Source of the DNA: Clostridium sp. CAG:253 | GTDB lineage: Bacteria; Bacillota; Clostridia; Lachnospirales; Lachnospiraceae | Direction: 5' to 3' | Length of the DNA: 53,011 nucleotides | Assembly (NCBI GenBank): GCA_000436755.1 | Contig: FR887341.1 | Location: 1-53,011 of the forward strand | Part shown: piece by piece, positions 11,709-20,656 of the stretch | How positions within the stretch are numbered: position 1 is the first letter of the stretch | Layout of the letters: every line of letters begins with the position of its first letter | Translations under genes and position numbers: made by a program | The notes under the pieces: generated by a model | What the model was told of the DNA's origin: nothing | What the model saw: the letters and a program-made list of their open reading frames with translations, nothing else | Databases searched by the model: none

Positions 11709-12614
11709 CTATTCATCCAATCCTCTGCTTTTTACAACGAAAAATCCCTGCGGTCTTTTCTGTAAAAATACGATAACAACAAGTAATACAATCGCCTTAG
11801 CTATTGTTGCTGATGTATATTTTTCAGTAAATATACTGCAAAATCCTATTACTGATGAGCCGAGTACGGTTCCTGCCAGTTTTCCTACTCCGCCAAGAAC
11901 AATTGCCATAAATGAATTTACGATATAACTCTGACCTACTGTCGAATCGATGGAACCAAGAAGTGCAACCGAACATCCGGCTATACCGGCAAGTCCCGAA
12001 CCGATACTGAAAGTAATTGTGTCCACTCTTTTTGAATTGATTCCCATGCACTGTGCCATAGGTCTGTTCTGCATTACTGCACGCATCTTTTTTCCAAATC
12101 CTGAACGATACATTATAAAATAAATAATCAGCAGGCAGACAAGAACCATTGTGATAATAAATATACGATTGTAAGAAAATGTACATCCTCCGATTTTTAA
12201 GCCGCCCTCCAAAAATGCCGGAACGTTTACGTTTACACCCTGTGTTCCGAATATGCTTCTCGCAGCCTGCTGCAAGATGAGACTTATTCCATATGTCGCA
12301 AGGAGACTGTCAATTTCACGGCCATACAATCTTGATACTATAAGACGCTCCATTATGCTGCCAAGCAAAAATGTCACGCCAAATGCTGCCGGAATTGAAA
12401 TTATATAATATATTCCCTGCATGGATGCCGGAACAATCCCGGCAACCACATTCTGAACAACATATGTTGTATACGCACCTATCATCACAAATTCACCATG
12501 CGCCATATTTATTATTTTCATCTGTCCAAATGTGATTGCCAGTCCTAAGGATGTCAATAAAATTATGGAACTGAGACTTAAACCGTTAAATAATGTAGTA
12601 ATAAACTGCTCCAT
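11709..12614 (-). CDS. urtB: urea ABC transporter permease UrtB
   Basis: LivH-type permease of 301 residues with multiple membrane segments and the conserved early motif GQMKIINMAHGEFVMIGAY. It also carries the UrtB-type segment around NRPMAQCMGI. The start ATG has AGGAGG upstream. It lies between urtA (27 bp) and urtC (9 bp), so it is part of one operon. Confidence 0.93.
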   Translation of the reverse strand: MEQFITTLFNGLSLSSIILLTSLGLAITFGQMKIINMAHGEFVMIGAYTTYVVQNVVAGIVPASMQGIYYIISIPAAFGVTFLLGSIMERLIVSRLYGREIDSLLATYGISLILQQAARSIFGTQGVNVNVPAFLEGGLKIGGCTFSYNRIFIITMVLVCLLIIYFIMYRSGFGKKMRAVMQNRPMAQCMGINSKRVDTITFSIGSGLAGIAGCSVALLGSIDSTVGQSYIVNSFMAIVLGGVGKLAGTVLGSSVIGFCSIFTEKYTSATIAKAIVLLVVIVFLQKRPQGFFVVKSRGLDE

Positions 12615-12641
12615 ATTTTAACCTCCTGATTGTTTTTTCTT

Positions 12642-13886
12642 TTACTCTAAAGGCTGAATACCTGCTTTTACTGCCCAGTCATATGATTTCAAATATGGGT
12701 CCGGTTTTACAGGTTTGTCAGTTGCATAAATCTCGTTGATAAGACCTTTTTCATCCACTTCACCGATTCTGACAGGTTTTGTAAGATGCTGGTTGTCTCC
12801 GTCAATAGTTACTGTTCCCTCAGGAGCATCAAAGCTTATTTCTCCTGTATGTATTGCGTCAAGTACATCATCCACCTCAAAACTGTTTGCTTTCTCACAA
12901 GCTGCCTTCCAGAGATAAACTGCGTCATATCCTGCTTCTGCCGGGTCAGATGTCACTCTGTCCTCACCGTATTTCTTCTTGTAATTTGCAACAAACTCTT
13001 TATTTTTCTCTGTGTCTGTTGTCTGATAATAATTCCATGAAACCATGTGTCCCTTTAAGATGTCAGCACCAATTGTTGCAACTTCTTCTTCTGCAATTGA
13101 AAATGACATTGTCGGATAATCTTTACTTGTATAATTCTTTTCTGACATCTGTTTGAAGAATGAGACATTTCCTGTACCGTTCAATGTATTGATAATAATA
13201 TCAGGCTTTGCAGACTCAATTTTTGCAATTATTGAAGCAAAATCCGTCTGCTCCATGTCAGCATATTCCTCGCCGACAACCTTGCCACCTGCTGCCTTAA
13301 CCTGAGCTTCGATTATCATGTTTGCTGTTCTTGGGAATACATAATCTGAACCCATAAGGAAGAATTTCTTATATCCCTTTTTGATAAGATACTCGATAGC
13401 CGGTACTATCTGCTGGTTTGGTGCAGCACCGCAATATACTATGTTGCTTGATGATTCCATTCCTTCATACTGAACCGGATACCAGAGAAGATTATCATAA
13501 TCTTCAAAGACAGATTTTACTGCTTTTCTTGAAGATGAAGTCCAGCAGCCAAATACTGTCGCAACGCCTTCACTGTCAACAAGTTTTTCTGCCTTTGTCG
13601 CAAATGTTGACGGTTCTGATGCACCATCTTCTTCTACATATTTAATCTTTTTGCCAAGTACACCGCCTGACGCATTGATTTCTTCTATAGCCATAACTTC
13701 TGCATCCCTAACCGACTTTTCACTGATTGCCATTGAGCCTGTAAGTGAATGTAAAATTCCTACTTTTACAGTGTCCGAATCTGAACCGCTGTCTGAAGAT
13801 TTGCTTCCTCCGCAGCCTGTAGCACTCAAAATCAATGTTGCTCCTGTTAACACCGCTATTACTCTTTTCATTATTTTCTTCTTCAT
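12642..13886 (-). CDS. urtA: urea ABC transporter substrate-binding lipoprotein UrtA
   Basis: Extracellular binding protein of 414 residues. The signal sequence ends in the lipobox LSATGC with lipidated Cys25, followed by a Ser/Gly/Asp linker. The mature part starts VKVGILHSLTGSMA and contains FGCWTSSSRKAVK and LLWYPVQYEG, which are hallmarks of UrtA/AmiC-like urea or short-amide binders rather than LivJ. The ATG at 13886 has GGAGG at good spacing; the upstream in-frame extension to 13994 is unlikely. No urease genes are in the window, so the fate of the urea is not visible. Confidence 0.94.
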   Translation of the reverse strand: MKKKIMKRVIAVLTGATLILSATGCGGSKSSDSGSDSDTVKVGILHSLTGSMAISEKSVRDAEVMAIEEINASGGVLGKKIKYVEEDGASEPSTFATKAEKLVDSEGVATVFGCWTSSSRKAVKSVFEDYDNLLWYPVQYEGMESSSNIVYCGAAPNQQIVPAIEYLIKKGYKKFFLMGSDYVFPRTANMIIEAQVKAAGGKVVGEEYADMEQTDFASIIAKIESAKPDIIINTLNGTGNVSFFKQMSEKNYTSKDYPTMSFSIAEEEVATIGADILKGHMVSWNYYQTTDTEKNKEFVANYKKKYGEDRVTSDPAEAGYDAVYLWKAACEKANSFEVDDVLDAIHTGEISFDAPEGTVTIDGDNQHLTKPVRIGEVDEKGLINEIYATDKPVKPDPYLKSYDWAVKAGIQPLE

Positions 13887-13946
13887 AGTCTGTCCTCCAT
13901 TTCTGTACTGCTTTTCAGTTGTTTCCCATAAATCAAAAAAGAAGCC

Positions 13947-13964
13947 ATATTTATTGATAAATAT
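13947..13964. promoter_or_regulatory. palindrome upstream of urtA
   Basis: Perfect 8-bp inverted repeat ATATTTAT-TG-ATAAATAT in the 109-bp gap before urtA. It resembles a dimeric-regulator operator and is not followed by a T-run. The regulator is unknown. Confidence 0.45.
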
Positions 13965-13995
13965 TGACTCCTTTGTCATTGTTTTAATGCACATA

Positions 13996-14640
13996 TCATT
14001 TTAATTTAAGTACATCCTCTCCATATTTAATTTTCAGATAATCGATTATTACCTCGACACATCTTTCTCTTCCTATACGATAACTGTTTAATGTCATATC
14101 GTAAAGAACCGGATTTGTCCAATCCTCACCGCCTGAATAATACTTATAATAATCTGCACGATACCTGTCAGTCTGATAAATAATTTTGTTTGCTTCATCC
14201 TCTGTGACATCGAGCAAATCTACAACACTCTTTACGCAGGCTTTTCTCGGTGCTTCAATGTAAACACTGACTACATTTCCATAATCTTTCAAGATATGAT
14301 TTGCACATTTTCCAATAATAATACATGATTGCCTGTTGGCAACATTCTTAATTATCTGTGCCTGGTAATTAAAAAGATTTACATCTGAGACAAATCCCTC
14401 CTCAGACGGCCCCACTATACTTGCGGAAGGTATTCCCGAAAGTTTTCTAAGAAAGCTGCTGCCTCTTAGTCTCTCATCCACTTCAACAAATTTGTTTTTA
14501 TTTATTCCGCTTAGTTCAGATGCCATTTTCAAAATCTGGTCATCATAACACGGAATCCCCAAACGTTTTGAAAGTTCACGACCAATAACTCGTCCGCCGC
14601 TTCCATAACCTCTCGCAATTGTTATCACAAAATTTTTCAC
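13996..14640 (-). CDS. cytidylate kinase-like protein
   Basis: 214 residues, matching the cytidylate-kinase-like family (Cytidylate_kin2 type). The N-terminal P-loop is ARGYGSGGRVIG, followed by RLGIPCYDDQIL and the DxxRxxYYKYYSG segment typical of this family. Family members are common in Clostridia, and their substrate is often unproven. The start is GTG with AGGAGGTG seven bases upstream. It is placed between the response regulator and urtA and reads in the same direction, so it may belong to the same transcription unit. Confidence 0.85.
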   Translation of the reverse strand: MKNFVITIARGYGSGGRVIGRELSKRLGIPCYDDQILKMASELSGINKNKFVEVDERLRGSSFLRKLSGIPSASIVGPSEEGFVSDVNLFNYQAQIIKNVANRQSCIIIGKCANHILKDYGNVVSVYIEAPRKACVKSVVDLLDVTEDEANKIIYQTDRYRADYYKYYSGGEDWTNPVLYDMTLNSYRIGRERCVEVIIDYLKIKYGEDVLKLK

Positions 14641-14689
14641 CTTTTACACCTCCTCATACTCTCAAAAACCTGTTTACCTTTGCCTTGCA

Positions 14690-14719
14690 TATATACTAGC
14701 ACAGGCTATAAATGAGCAA
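14690..14719 (-). promoter_or_regulatory. possible promoter of the cytidylate kinase-like gene
   Basis: On the minus strand: TTGCTC (14714-14719), 18-bp spacer, TATATA (14690-14695). A TG precedes the -10 by two bases. It would give a transcript covering the kinase-like gene and urtABCDE. Moderate match only. Confidence 0.4.
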
Positions 14720-14755
14720 AACATGAAAAACAAGGTATTTTCCATAAAAAAGAAG

Positions 14756-15510
14756 TTATACTCCATATTTTTTAGGCGTAACTCCCATTGTCTCTGTAAA
14801 AATTCTGCTGAAATAATCGGGTGTCGAATATCCAAGTCTCTCACTCAGTTCATAAACTTTAATATTAGAATTGCATAAAAGATAACCTGCATACTCCATT
14901 TTTGTAATAGTCTGGATTTGTTTAAATGTAATATTGAACTTATTTTTGCACATCTTTCCGAAATAATCTTTGCTAAGTTCCATATACTCTGCCACATCTT
15001 CCATTGTTTTATTTTCAGTAACATATTTCATGATATATTCTAAAACCCTGCCAAGAAATATTTCATCTTCAATCTCTCCGCCATCAGCTATAATATGCTG
15101 TTTTATTCTTTCGAGCATGTCACTTTTCTGCGAATCTCCCTCAAACTGTTTTTTTGCACGCACAAGTGCATCCCCAAGTTCTTTTTCTTTCAACGGTTTC
15201 ACAATAAAATCTGCCGCTCCGTATATCATTGCCTGTCTTGCATATTCAAACTCATCATATGAACTTAATATTATGGTATATATGTCAATTTTTTTCTCTG
15301 ACATTTTTTTAGAAGACCGATTCCATCAAGTACAGGCATTCTTATGTCTGTAACAACCATGTCAAACTCATCATTTTCAAGCATTTCCAATGCTTCTTTT
15401 CCATTTGATGCTATTTTTCTTATGCAAAAATCATTTTCACTCCATATTTTCATTTTCTTATAAACATAATGAAGTGCCATATCATCCTCTACCAATAAAA
15501 TTTTATACAT
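14756..15510 (-). pseudogene. AraC-type response regulator, frameshifted in an A7 tract
   Basis: Receiver plus AraC DNA-binding protein of the YesN type, split into two frames. The first frame starts at ATG 15510 (GGAGG upstream) and reads MYKILLVEDD through TDIRMPVLDGIGLLKK, then goes wrong and stops about nine codons later. The second frame, from ATG 15304, resumes at MSEKKIDIYTIILSSYDEF (receiver end, lysine in IVKPLKEKEL) and continues to the AraC HTH ending in GVTPKKYGV. A single -1 shift in the A7 run (15304-15310 on the plus strand as T7) restores a natural 251-residue protein. The cause may be a mutation, a homopolymer read error, phase variation or slippage on A-AAA-AAA. It starts one base after the stop of the hybrid kinase, its obvious partner. 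Confidence 0.85.
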
Positions 15511-15511
15511 G

Positions 15512-18232
15512 TCAAGCCTCCAAAATTTCATTCATTTTTTCAAAATCATATTGCAACGCAGCATCCTGCAAATTCAAAAACTTATCCCTGTCCATATTTT
15601 TTGCAAACAATGTTTCATATTTCAAAAACATATCAACAGCCTGCATGTCATATTCACTGCTCATTTTTTTTATGTATGTTACAAGATTGTCAAAATCAAT
15701 TTTTTCATTATTTTCTTCATCAGGCTGTTTATATTCTTTTATGTATTGCTCAAGTTCAAATCTTGTTTTTTTCCACAAAGCATCAAATTTTTCAAAATCA
15801 ACCTGTTTTCCCGTTTTTAACTTCTGCTCTATATCAACAAGTTCTTCATACATTAAAGTCATGCACAAATTTCCTGTCATCCCTTTAAGGTCATGTATTA
15901 TTCCTCTCGCATTTCCATAATTCCCATTTGATATATGTATTCTCATATAATCAACATTTTTGCTCTGTTTTTTCACAAAACTGTCTGCAAGTTCCCATAG
16001 TAATTTGCTGTTGTTATTCATATTTTTTAAACACTCGCTGACATTAAAATATAAAGAATTATTTTTACTGTTATTTTCATTTTCAACCGTTTCTTCATTC
16101 TTTAGATTTATTCCCGCATATTTTTCAATTACCTTTCTCATATCATACGGTTTAAAAGGCTTGATAACGTATTCCTGCATTCCCGATTTTTTTATTTTCT
16201 CGAAAACATCCTGTGCGGCATCGGCTGTCAGTGCAATAATGGCGGTATTATCACATATATGATTTTTCCTAATAAATTCTGCCACCTCATAACCATCCAT
16301 TTCCGGCATTCTAAGGTCAAGCAGTATCAAATCCACTCCCTGTTTTTCAACAAATCTTACAGCAGATTTTCCCGAATCAGCCGTATAAACAGTAAGCCCA
16401 AAACTCTCAAGAATTTCCTTCTCAACAGCAAGATTTATTTCCGAATCATCTACAAGCAGTACATTAAATTTAAGTTCTTCCTCAATATCATTTTCTCTAT
16501 CTGTATGCAAATCATTATTTTTCTTCTCTTCTTTTGAAATCTTCGCCGGTACACGAAAATAAAATCTTGAGCCCTCGCCTTTCTTTGATTCGAGATTGAG
16601 TGTCTGAGTATTTCCACTGTACAATTCAATCAATTGTTTTGATATTGCAAGTCCCAGTCCTGTTCCTCCATACTTCCTGTTTATTGACACATCATCCTGT
16701 ACAAACGGTTCAAAAATTTCTTTCTTTTTCTCATCAGAAATTCCTATTCCGGTGTCTCTTACTTCATAATAGAGCACACAACTGTCATCGTTCCAATCCT
16801 CTACCCTCTGTTCTATTGTAACTGAACCTTTCTCGGTAAATTTAACTGCATTTCCTACTAAATTCATCAATATCTGATGAAGTCTTGCCGAATCCCCCAC
16901 AACCATTTCAGGTATATCCTGTTTTATATCTATGTTTAATTTTATGTTTTTACGGCTCGCTTCATTTTCCATAACGACATAAACACGCTTCAAAAGTTCA
17001 ATCGGAGAAAATGAGATTTCCTCAAATTCTATTTTTTCATTTTCTATTTTAGAAAAATCCAAAACTCCGTTTATCAGTTCAAGCAAATCTTCTGATGCAA
17101 CCAATATACTGTTGCAATATTTTTCCTGCTTTGAGGAAAGCGTTCCTTTTCTCAGCAAATATATGTACCCAATAATAGCATTTAGCGGCGTTCTAAGTTC
17201 ATGACTCATCCTTGCCATAAATTCACTCTTTGCCTTATTTGCTTCTATTGCCTCCTCTTTTGCTTTTTTCATTTCCGTCCATGCATCATGACTTTTTTTC
17301 ATTTCCAATGCCAAAACATTTGCCATCCTGTTATATATTCTTCCAAATTCTCTAAGCTCCAGCGCCCCTTTAGGACGTATTCTCAATATCAGGTTTTCAG
17401 ACAGAGTATTCAATTCGTTATCTTTTGTGTTTTTTTCTCTGTTTTTAAGCTGATTTGTGTAACTGTTAAGCGGCTTCACATAGTTTTTATATAATATTGT
17501 AAGAATAAATGCCACAAGCACGCCCGCTGCAATAAGACAGCCAACCAATACCACAAGCGCATTTCTGCACCCTTTTACCGCCGCTTTCACTTCATCATCC
17601 AGCCGGTGATTTAACCTCTTATTAAACAATTCAATCGGAGACATAATTCTTGATTTTATAACATCATAATTTTGATTGTACAACAGCTCTACAGCCATTT
17701 TTCTTTTTTCCTGACTGTTTAAATTCTCATATTTCTGTGGAATCTGATATTTAAGCACATATCTTATATATTCCCTTAACCTCCTATGGCTGCAAAAATC
17801 TTTTTCTGTTTTATTCTCCGCTTCAAGTACAAGCCGCATTGAACACGCTTCTGTTTTTATAAGCTCATCCGAATATTTTTTTGCACTTTTTAAATTTCTC
17901 TTTTCCTTTTTCTGTAAGTCCGCTTCTTTCAACTGCCCGATAACTTTATCTCTGGTTCTGCTTACCCTTACCTCGTACCAGTAATTATATAGATGAGATA
18001 TATCCCCTGTCACGGCATATTTTCTTGCCTCATTCGTCAGAAAATCCGAAGTCTCTGCAAGATCATTACTCAACTTTGTAAATTTATATCTGTTATTTTG
18101 TGCCATAGATTCATTCTGTGTACATTCATTCATATATCTATAGCCGCAAATCACAATAGCACATACTGTTATAAACAATGTAACCGATACAATCATTATT
18201 TTTCTGTTGTCCCATACTCTCAAATATCTCAT
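15512..18232 (-). CDS. hybrid sensor histidine kinase (HisKA-HATPase-REC-HPt)
   Basis: Membrane sensor kinase of 906 residues, BarA-like. Membrane helix at about 12-31, an extracytoplasmic helical sensor of roughly 190 residues, a second helix at 224-248, then a linker. HisKA has SHELRTPLN with His344. HATPase has NLVGNAVKF (Asn461), DTGIGI and GGTGLGLAIS. The receiver has Asp639 in DLRMPEMDG and Lys691. The HPt domain has His780 in IIHDLKGMTGN. An extra tail of about 60 residues follows. A complete phosphorelay therefore lies in one protein, ending in the AraC-type regulator encoded one base downstream. The ATG at 18232 has GGAAGG upstream. The signal sensed is not evident. Confidence 0.95.
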   Translation of the reverse strand: MRYLRVWDNRKIMIVSVTLFITVCAIVICGYRYMNECTQNESMAQNNRYKFTKLSNDLAETSDFLTNEARKYAVTGDISHLYNYWYEVRVSRTRDKVIGQLKEADLQKKEKRNLKSAKKYSDELIKTEACSMRLVLEAENKTEKDFCSHRRLREYIRYVLKYQIPQKYENLNSQEKRKMAVELLYNQNYDVIKSRIMSPIELFNKRLNHRLDDEVKAAVKGCRNALVVLVGCLIAAGVLVAFILTILYKNYVKPLNSYTNQLKNREKNTKDNELNTLSENLILRIRPKGALELREFGRIYNRMANVLALEMKKSHDAWTEMKKAKEEAIEANKAKSEFMARMSHELRTPLNAIIGYIYLLRKGTLSSKQEKYCNSILVASEDLLELINGVLDFSKIENEKIEFEEISFSPIELLKRVYVVMENEASRKNIKLNIDIKQDIPEMVVGDSARLHQILMNLVGNAVKFTEKGSVTIEQRVEDWNDDSCVLYYEVRDTGIGISDEKKKEIFEPFVQDDVSINRKYGGTGLGLAISKQLIELYSGNTQTLNLESKKGEGSRFYFRVPAKISKEEKKNNDLHTDRENDIEEELKFNVLLVDDSEINLAVEKEILESFGLTVYTADSGKSAVRFVEKQGVDLILLDLRMPEMDGYEVAEFIRKNHICDNTAIIALTADAAQDVFEKIKKSGMQEYVIKPFKPYDMRKVIEKYAGINLKNEETVENENNSKNNSLYFNVSECLKNMNNNSKLLWELADSFVKKQSKNVDYMRIHISNGNYGNARGIIHDLKGMTGNLCMTLMYEELVDIEQKLKTGKQVDFEKFDALWKKTRFELEQYIKEYKQPDEENNEKIDFDNLVTYIKKMSSEYDMQAVDMFLKYETLFAKNMDRDKFLNLQDAALQYDFEKMNEILEA

Positions 18233-18256
18233 TTGTTTTTCCTTCCAGACAAATTC

Positions 18257-18319
18257 TAAATATAATTTATAATCATCAATTTTTAATTTGTTATCAGTAA
18301 TTTTTAATTTGTGATTAGT
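18257..18319. promoter_or_regulatory. tandem 21-bp direct repeats upstream of the hybrid kinase
   Basis: Two adjacent 21-bp units (18278-18298 and 18299-18319) are identical at 19 of 21 positions, sharing the core AATTTTTAATTTG. A third, weaker unit (18257-18277) matches at about 13 of 21. The 21-bp period (two helical turns) in direct orientation is what AraC-family activators usually bind, and the neighbouring regulator is of that family. Confidence 0.55.
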
Positions 18320-18346
18320 ACTTGTTTAAACATAATACTGCAACAA

Positions 18347-18394
18347 AAAAGAGACAAAGAAGCTTTTGTAAAATCAGACTTCTTTGTCTCTTTT
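18347..18394 (-). terminator. terminator of signal peptidase gene
   Basis: Perfect 16-bp stem AAAAGAGACAAAGAAG/CTTCTTTGTCTCTTTT with a 16-base loop and T-runs on both strands. It ends the lepB transcript before the hybrid-kinase gene. Confidence 0.9.
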
Positions 18395-18448
18395 ATTTTT
18401 ATATTTATGATATAAGGTTCAAAAAATATTTTAACATTTATATCATGT

Positions 18449-19039
18449 TTATTTGTATATTTTTGAAGCAATATTCTTTACTTTCACCGGTCCGAACTCT
18501 CTGCTGTCCTTGCTGTCTGCCCTGTTGTCACCCATGACGAAATACTCATCCTCTTCAAGTTTTATCGGTTTTTCGGCTACACCCGCATAGCCCATTTTAT
18601 CTTTACGGTAATTTTCTTTGAGAATTTTTCCATTTATATAGATATCCTCACCTTTAACCTGAATTGTCTCACCCGGCAATGCAATTATTCTTTTTATATA
18701 ATACTCATCTTTAGAACTCTGTGCCAATTTCTTATTTTTTGACATTGCTATCAACTGGTTTACAAGTCTCTGCGTATATTCAACAATATCCTCTTTGTGC
18801 TTATGACCATACGGATATATCGTCACTACATCAAAGCGTTTGGGCTTTTGGAAATTATATATAATCTTATTTGCTATAATATTTTCGCCGTCATAGAAAT
18901 TATCATCCATTGAATGACCGTCTACCACCGTACGCTGTGCCGCATAAGTATTTACCACATAAGAACCTGTAAGTGATATTGCAATAAGCAGTATCAATGA
19001 AATCGCTGTTTTCAGTAAAACTTTCATAATCTTCTTCAT
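18449..19039 (-). CDS. lepB: type I signal peptidase
   Basis: Membrane-anchored protease that cleaves secretory signal peptides, 196 residues. One N-terminal membrane helix (about 9-30), catalytic serine in GHSMDDN (Ser43), catalytic lysine in YYIKRIIALPGE (Lys116) and the C-terminal box GDNRADSKDSREFG. The ATG at 19039 follows AGGTGGG; an upstream in-frame ATG at 19075 is not needed. It stands alone between terminators. Confidence 0.95.
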   Translation of the reverse strand: MKKIMKVLLKTAISLILLIAISLTGSYVVNTYAAQRTVVDGHSMDDNFYDGENIIANKIIYNFQKPKRFDVVTIYPYGHKHKEDIVEYTQRLVNQLIAMSKNKKLAQSSKDEYYIKRIIALPGETIQVKGEDIYINGKILKENYRKDKMGYAGVAEKPIKLEEDEYFVMGDNRADSKDSREFGPVKVKNIASKIYK

Positions 19040-19173
19040 AATATTTCCCACCTTCTGTTTTATTATAAAAATCAATACAATTAAAAAATCATAAGCATAA
19101 TATCACGTTTTGCTTCATCGCATCTTATCATAACATTCTTATAATATAATGTAAAGAAATCAACGCTCATCCA

Positions 19174-20622
19174 TTATTTTTTACGCATTATCACATTCAG
19201 CCATTTCTCACTGTCTCTGCCTGCTCTCACATCTGATGTTATCCATTGTTCTTCTGTTTCTATTCCATGTATGTTCTTAATAAATTTTCCAAAAGCCTCC
19301 TCTGTCATATCATTAAAATATCTTCCGTTTCGCTCTCCTGAAAAATTTCCATATTTAAACGATGCATATATAATTCCGTTTGCTTTCAATGCAGCAGCCA
19401 TTTTATTCATAACATTTTCAAGCTCATCCGATGTCAGGTGAAGTATTGATGAACACGCCCATATTCCATCATATTTTTCCTTTGCGCTAAGTTCGGTAAA
19501 CATCATATTTTTTACTGTAATCCCTGTATATTCACTCGCACGCCTGCAAAGTTCTTTAGAACCGTCAACTGCATCAACCTTGTACCCATGTTCCAAGAAA
19601 TATTTTGTGTCTCTTCCCGAACCGCACCCAAAATCCAGAATAAAATCACCTTTTCCCAATTTATCCGCAAATCTTTTCTGTGTCGCTTCAAAGTCCACCT
19701 GCAAGGTGCTCGCCACAAATTTATCTGCATTTAAATTATAATAATCAAGAGTATTTTTAACATTATTTTTCTCTTTCACACAGTCAAAATGAAAGCTTTC
19801 GAGAATTTCGTTTGAAGCCGTTCTGTCAATTATCTGTTTTATAAGAGTTTCCAGTTTAGAATTTTTAGTATAATCTGCCGGTACAAAATATTTTATTCTG
19901 TTTTCTTCAAGCATATTAAATACTTTTGTTTTGTCTTTCGTTTTTTCATCATACACTCCGATGGAATGACCACCGTTTATATTTACAAGTTTCATACATG
20001 GAATGTCTGTCTCACTGTCACCGATATAAACCATATTGCGAAAAGGTACCCTGTACTCATTTGGTTTAAAATAATCATTTACTCTTGAATCATTTACATC
20101 AAGTATTCCTTTTTCTATTCTAAATAAAAACTGAGTCTTGTTCGTATAATTGACGACCTGCGCCGGCCATACGGCAACACCGCTTTTGTCAAAATAAAAT
20201 GAGCTTGCATATATTTTTTTGAATTTACCGGCAACTTTTGTACCCTCAATCATTTCTTTTAAACCTGAAGATATTATGTAATGTTCAACAGTTACACCTT
20301 TCTTTTCACCATACTCATTTATTCTGTCAAACCATGTTGCAACACCTGGGAACAGCTTTACTTTCGCACCGTCACTATGTAATGTCTCTTTTGTAAAAAG
20401 AACCTTTCCTCTTGACTTTTCTGCCATAAGAAACATATATGCAAGATTTCTGTCCATCTCGTTTTCTTCCGAAAGTTCATTTGACTCTCTCCAAAAATCA
20501 TCAACTTCGTAATCTATTGACTGAATATATCCCTGTGCCTGCATATCATCAGGTGATAATGTTTTATCAAAATCGTAGCATATCGCTAAAACCGGATATT
20601 CTGTTTCATTCTCCTTTGTCAT
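19174..20622 (-). CDS. HAD phosphatase fused to SAM-dependent methyltransferase
   Basis: 482 residues with two enzymatic modules. Residues 12-265 form a haloacid-dehalogenase-type phosphatase: DFDKT with Asp17 and Asp19, Ser in YIISSG, and GDSETD at 201-206. Residues about 292-482 form a class I methyltransferase: LDFGCGSGRDT at 329-339, an acidic residue at the end of strand 2 (DAVDGS), and a motif around CSSILHL. Both active sites look intact. The ATG at 20622 has GGAG eight bases upstream (a TTG at 20628 is rejected). It follows the hipB-hipA locus by 34 bp in the same direction. Substrates of both domains are unknown. Confidence 0.85.
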   Translation of the reverse strand: MTKENETEYPVLAICYDFDKTLSPDDMQAQGYIQSIDYEVDDFWRESNELSEENEMDRNLAYMFLMAEKSRGKVLFTKETLHSDGAKVKLFPGVATWFDRINEYGEKKGVTVEHYIISSGLKEMIEGTKVAGKFKKIYASSFYFDKSGVAVWPAQVVNYTNKTQFLFRIEKGILDVNDSRVNDYFKPNEYRVPFRNMVYIGDSETDIPCMKLVNINGGHSIGVYDEKTKDKTKVFNMLEENRIKYFVPADYTKNSKLETLIKQIIDRTASNEILESFHFDCVKEKNNVKNTLDYYNLNADKFVASTLQVDFEATQKRFADKLGKGDFILDFGCGSGRDTKYFLEHGYKVDAVDGSKELCRRASEYTGITVKNMMFTELSAKEKYDGIWACSSILHLTSDELENVMNKMAAALKANGIIYASFKYGNFSGERNGRYFNDMTEEAFGKFIKNIHGIETEEQWITSDVRAGRDSEKWLNVIMRKK

Positions 20623-20656
20623 AAACAATTCTCCTTCTCTGATTTTATACCCAACT

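Noticed and set aside
9099..13886. Branched-chain amino acid (Liv) transporter reading of the urt genes
   Set aside because: The binding protein has SRKAVK and LLWYPVQYEG, and the first ATPase has AHGQKQWLEIGM, which are Urt hallmarks. Gene order is urtABCDE.
13887..13994. N-terminal extension of UrtA
   Set aside because: The extension would put 36 residues before the lipoprotein signal peptide. GGAGG precedes the internal ATG at 13886.
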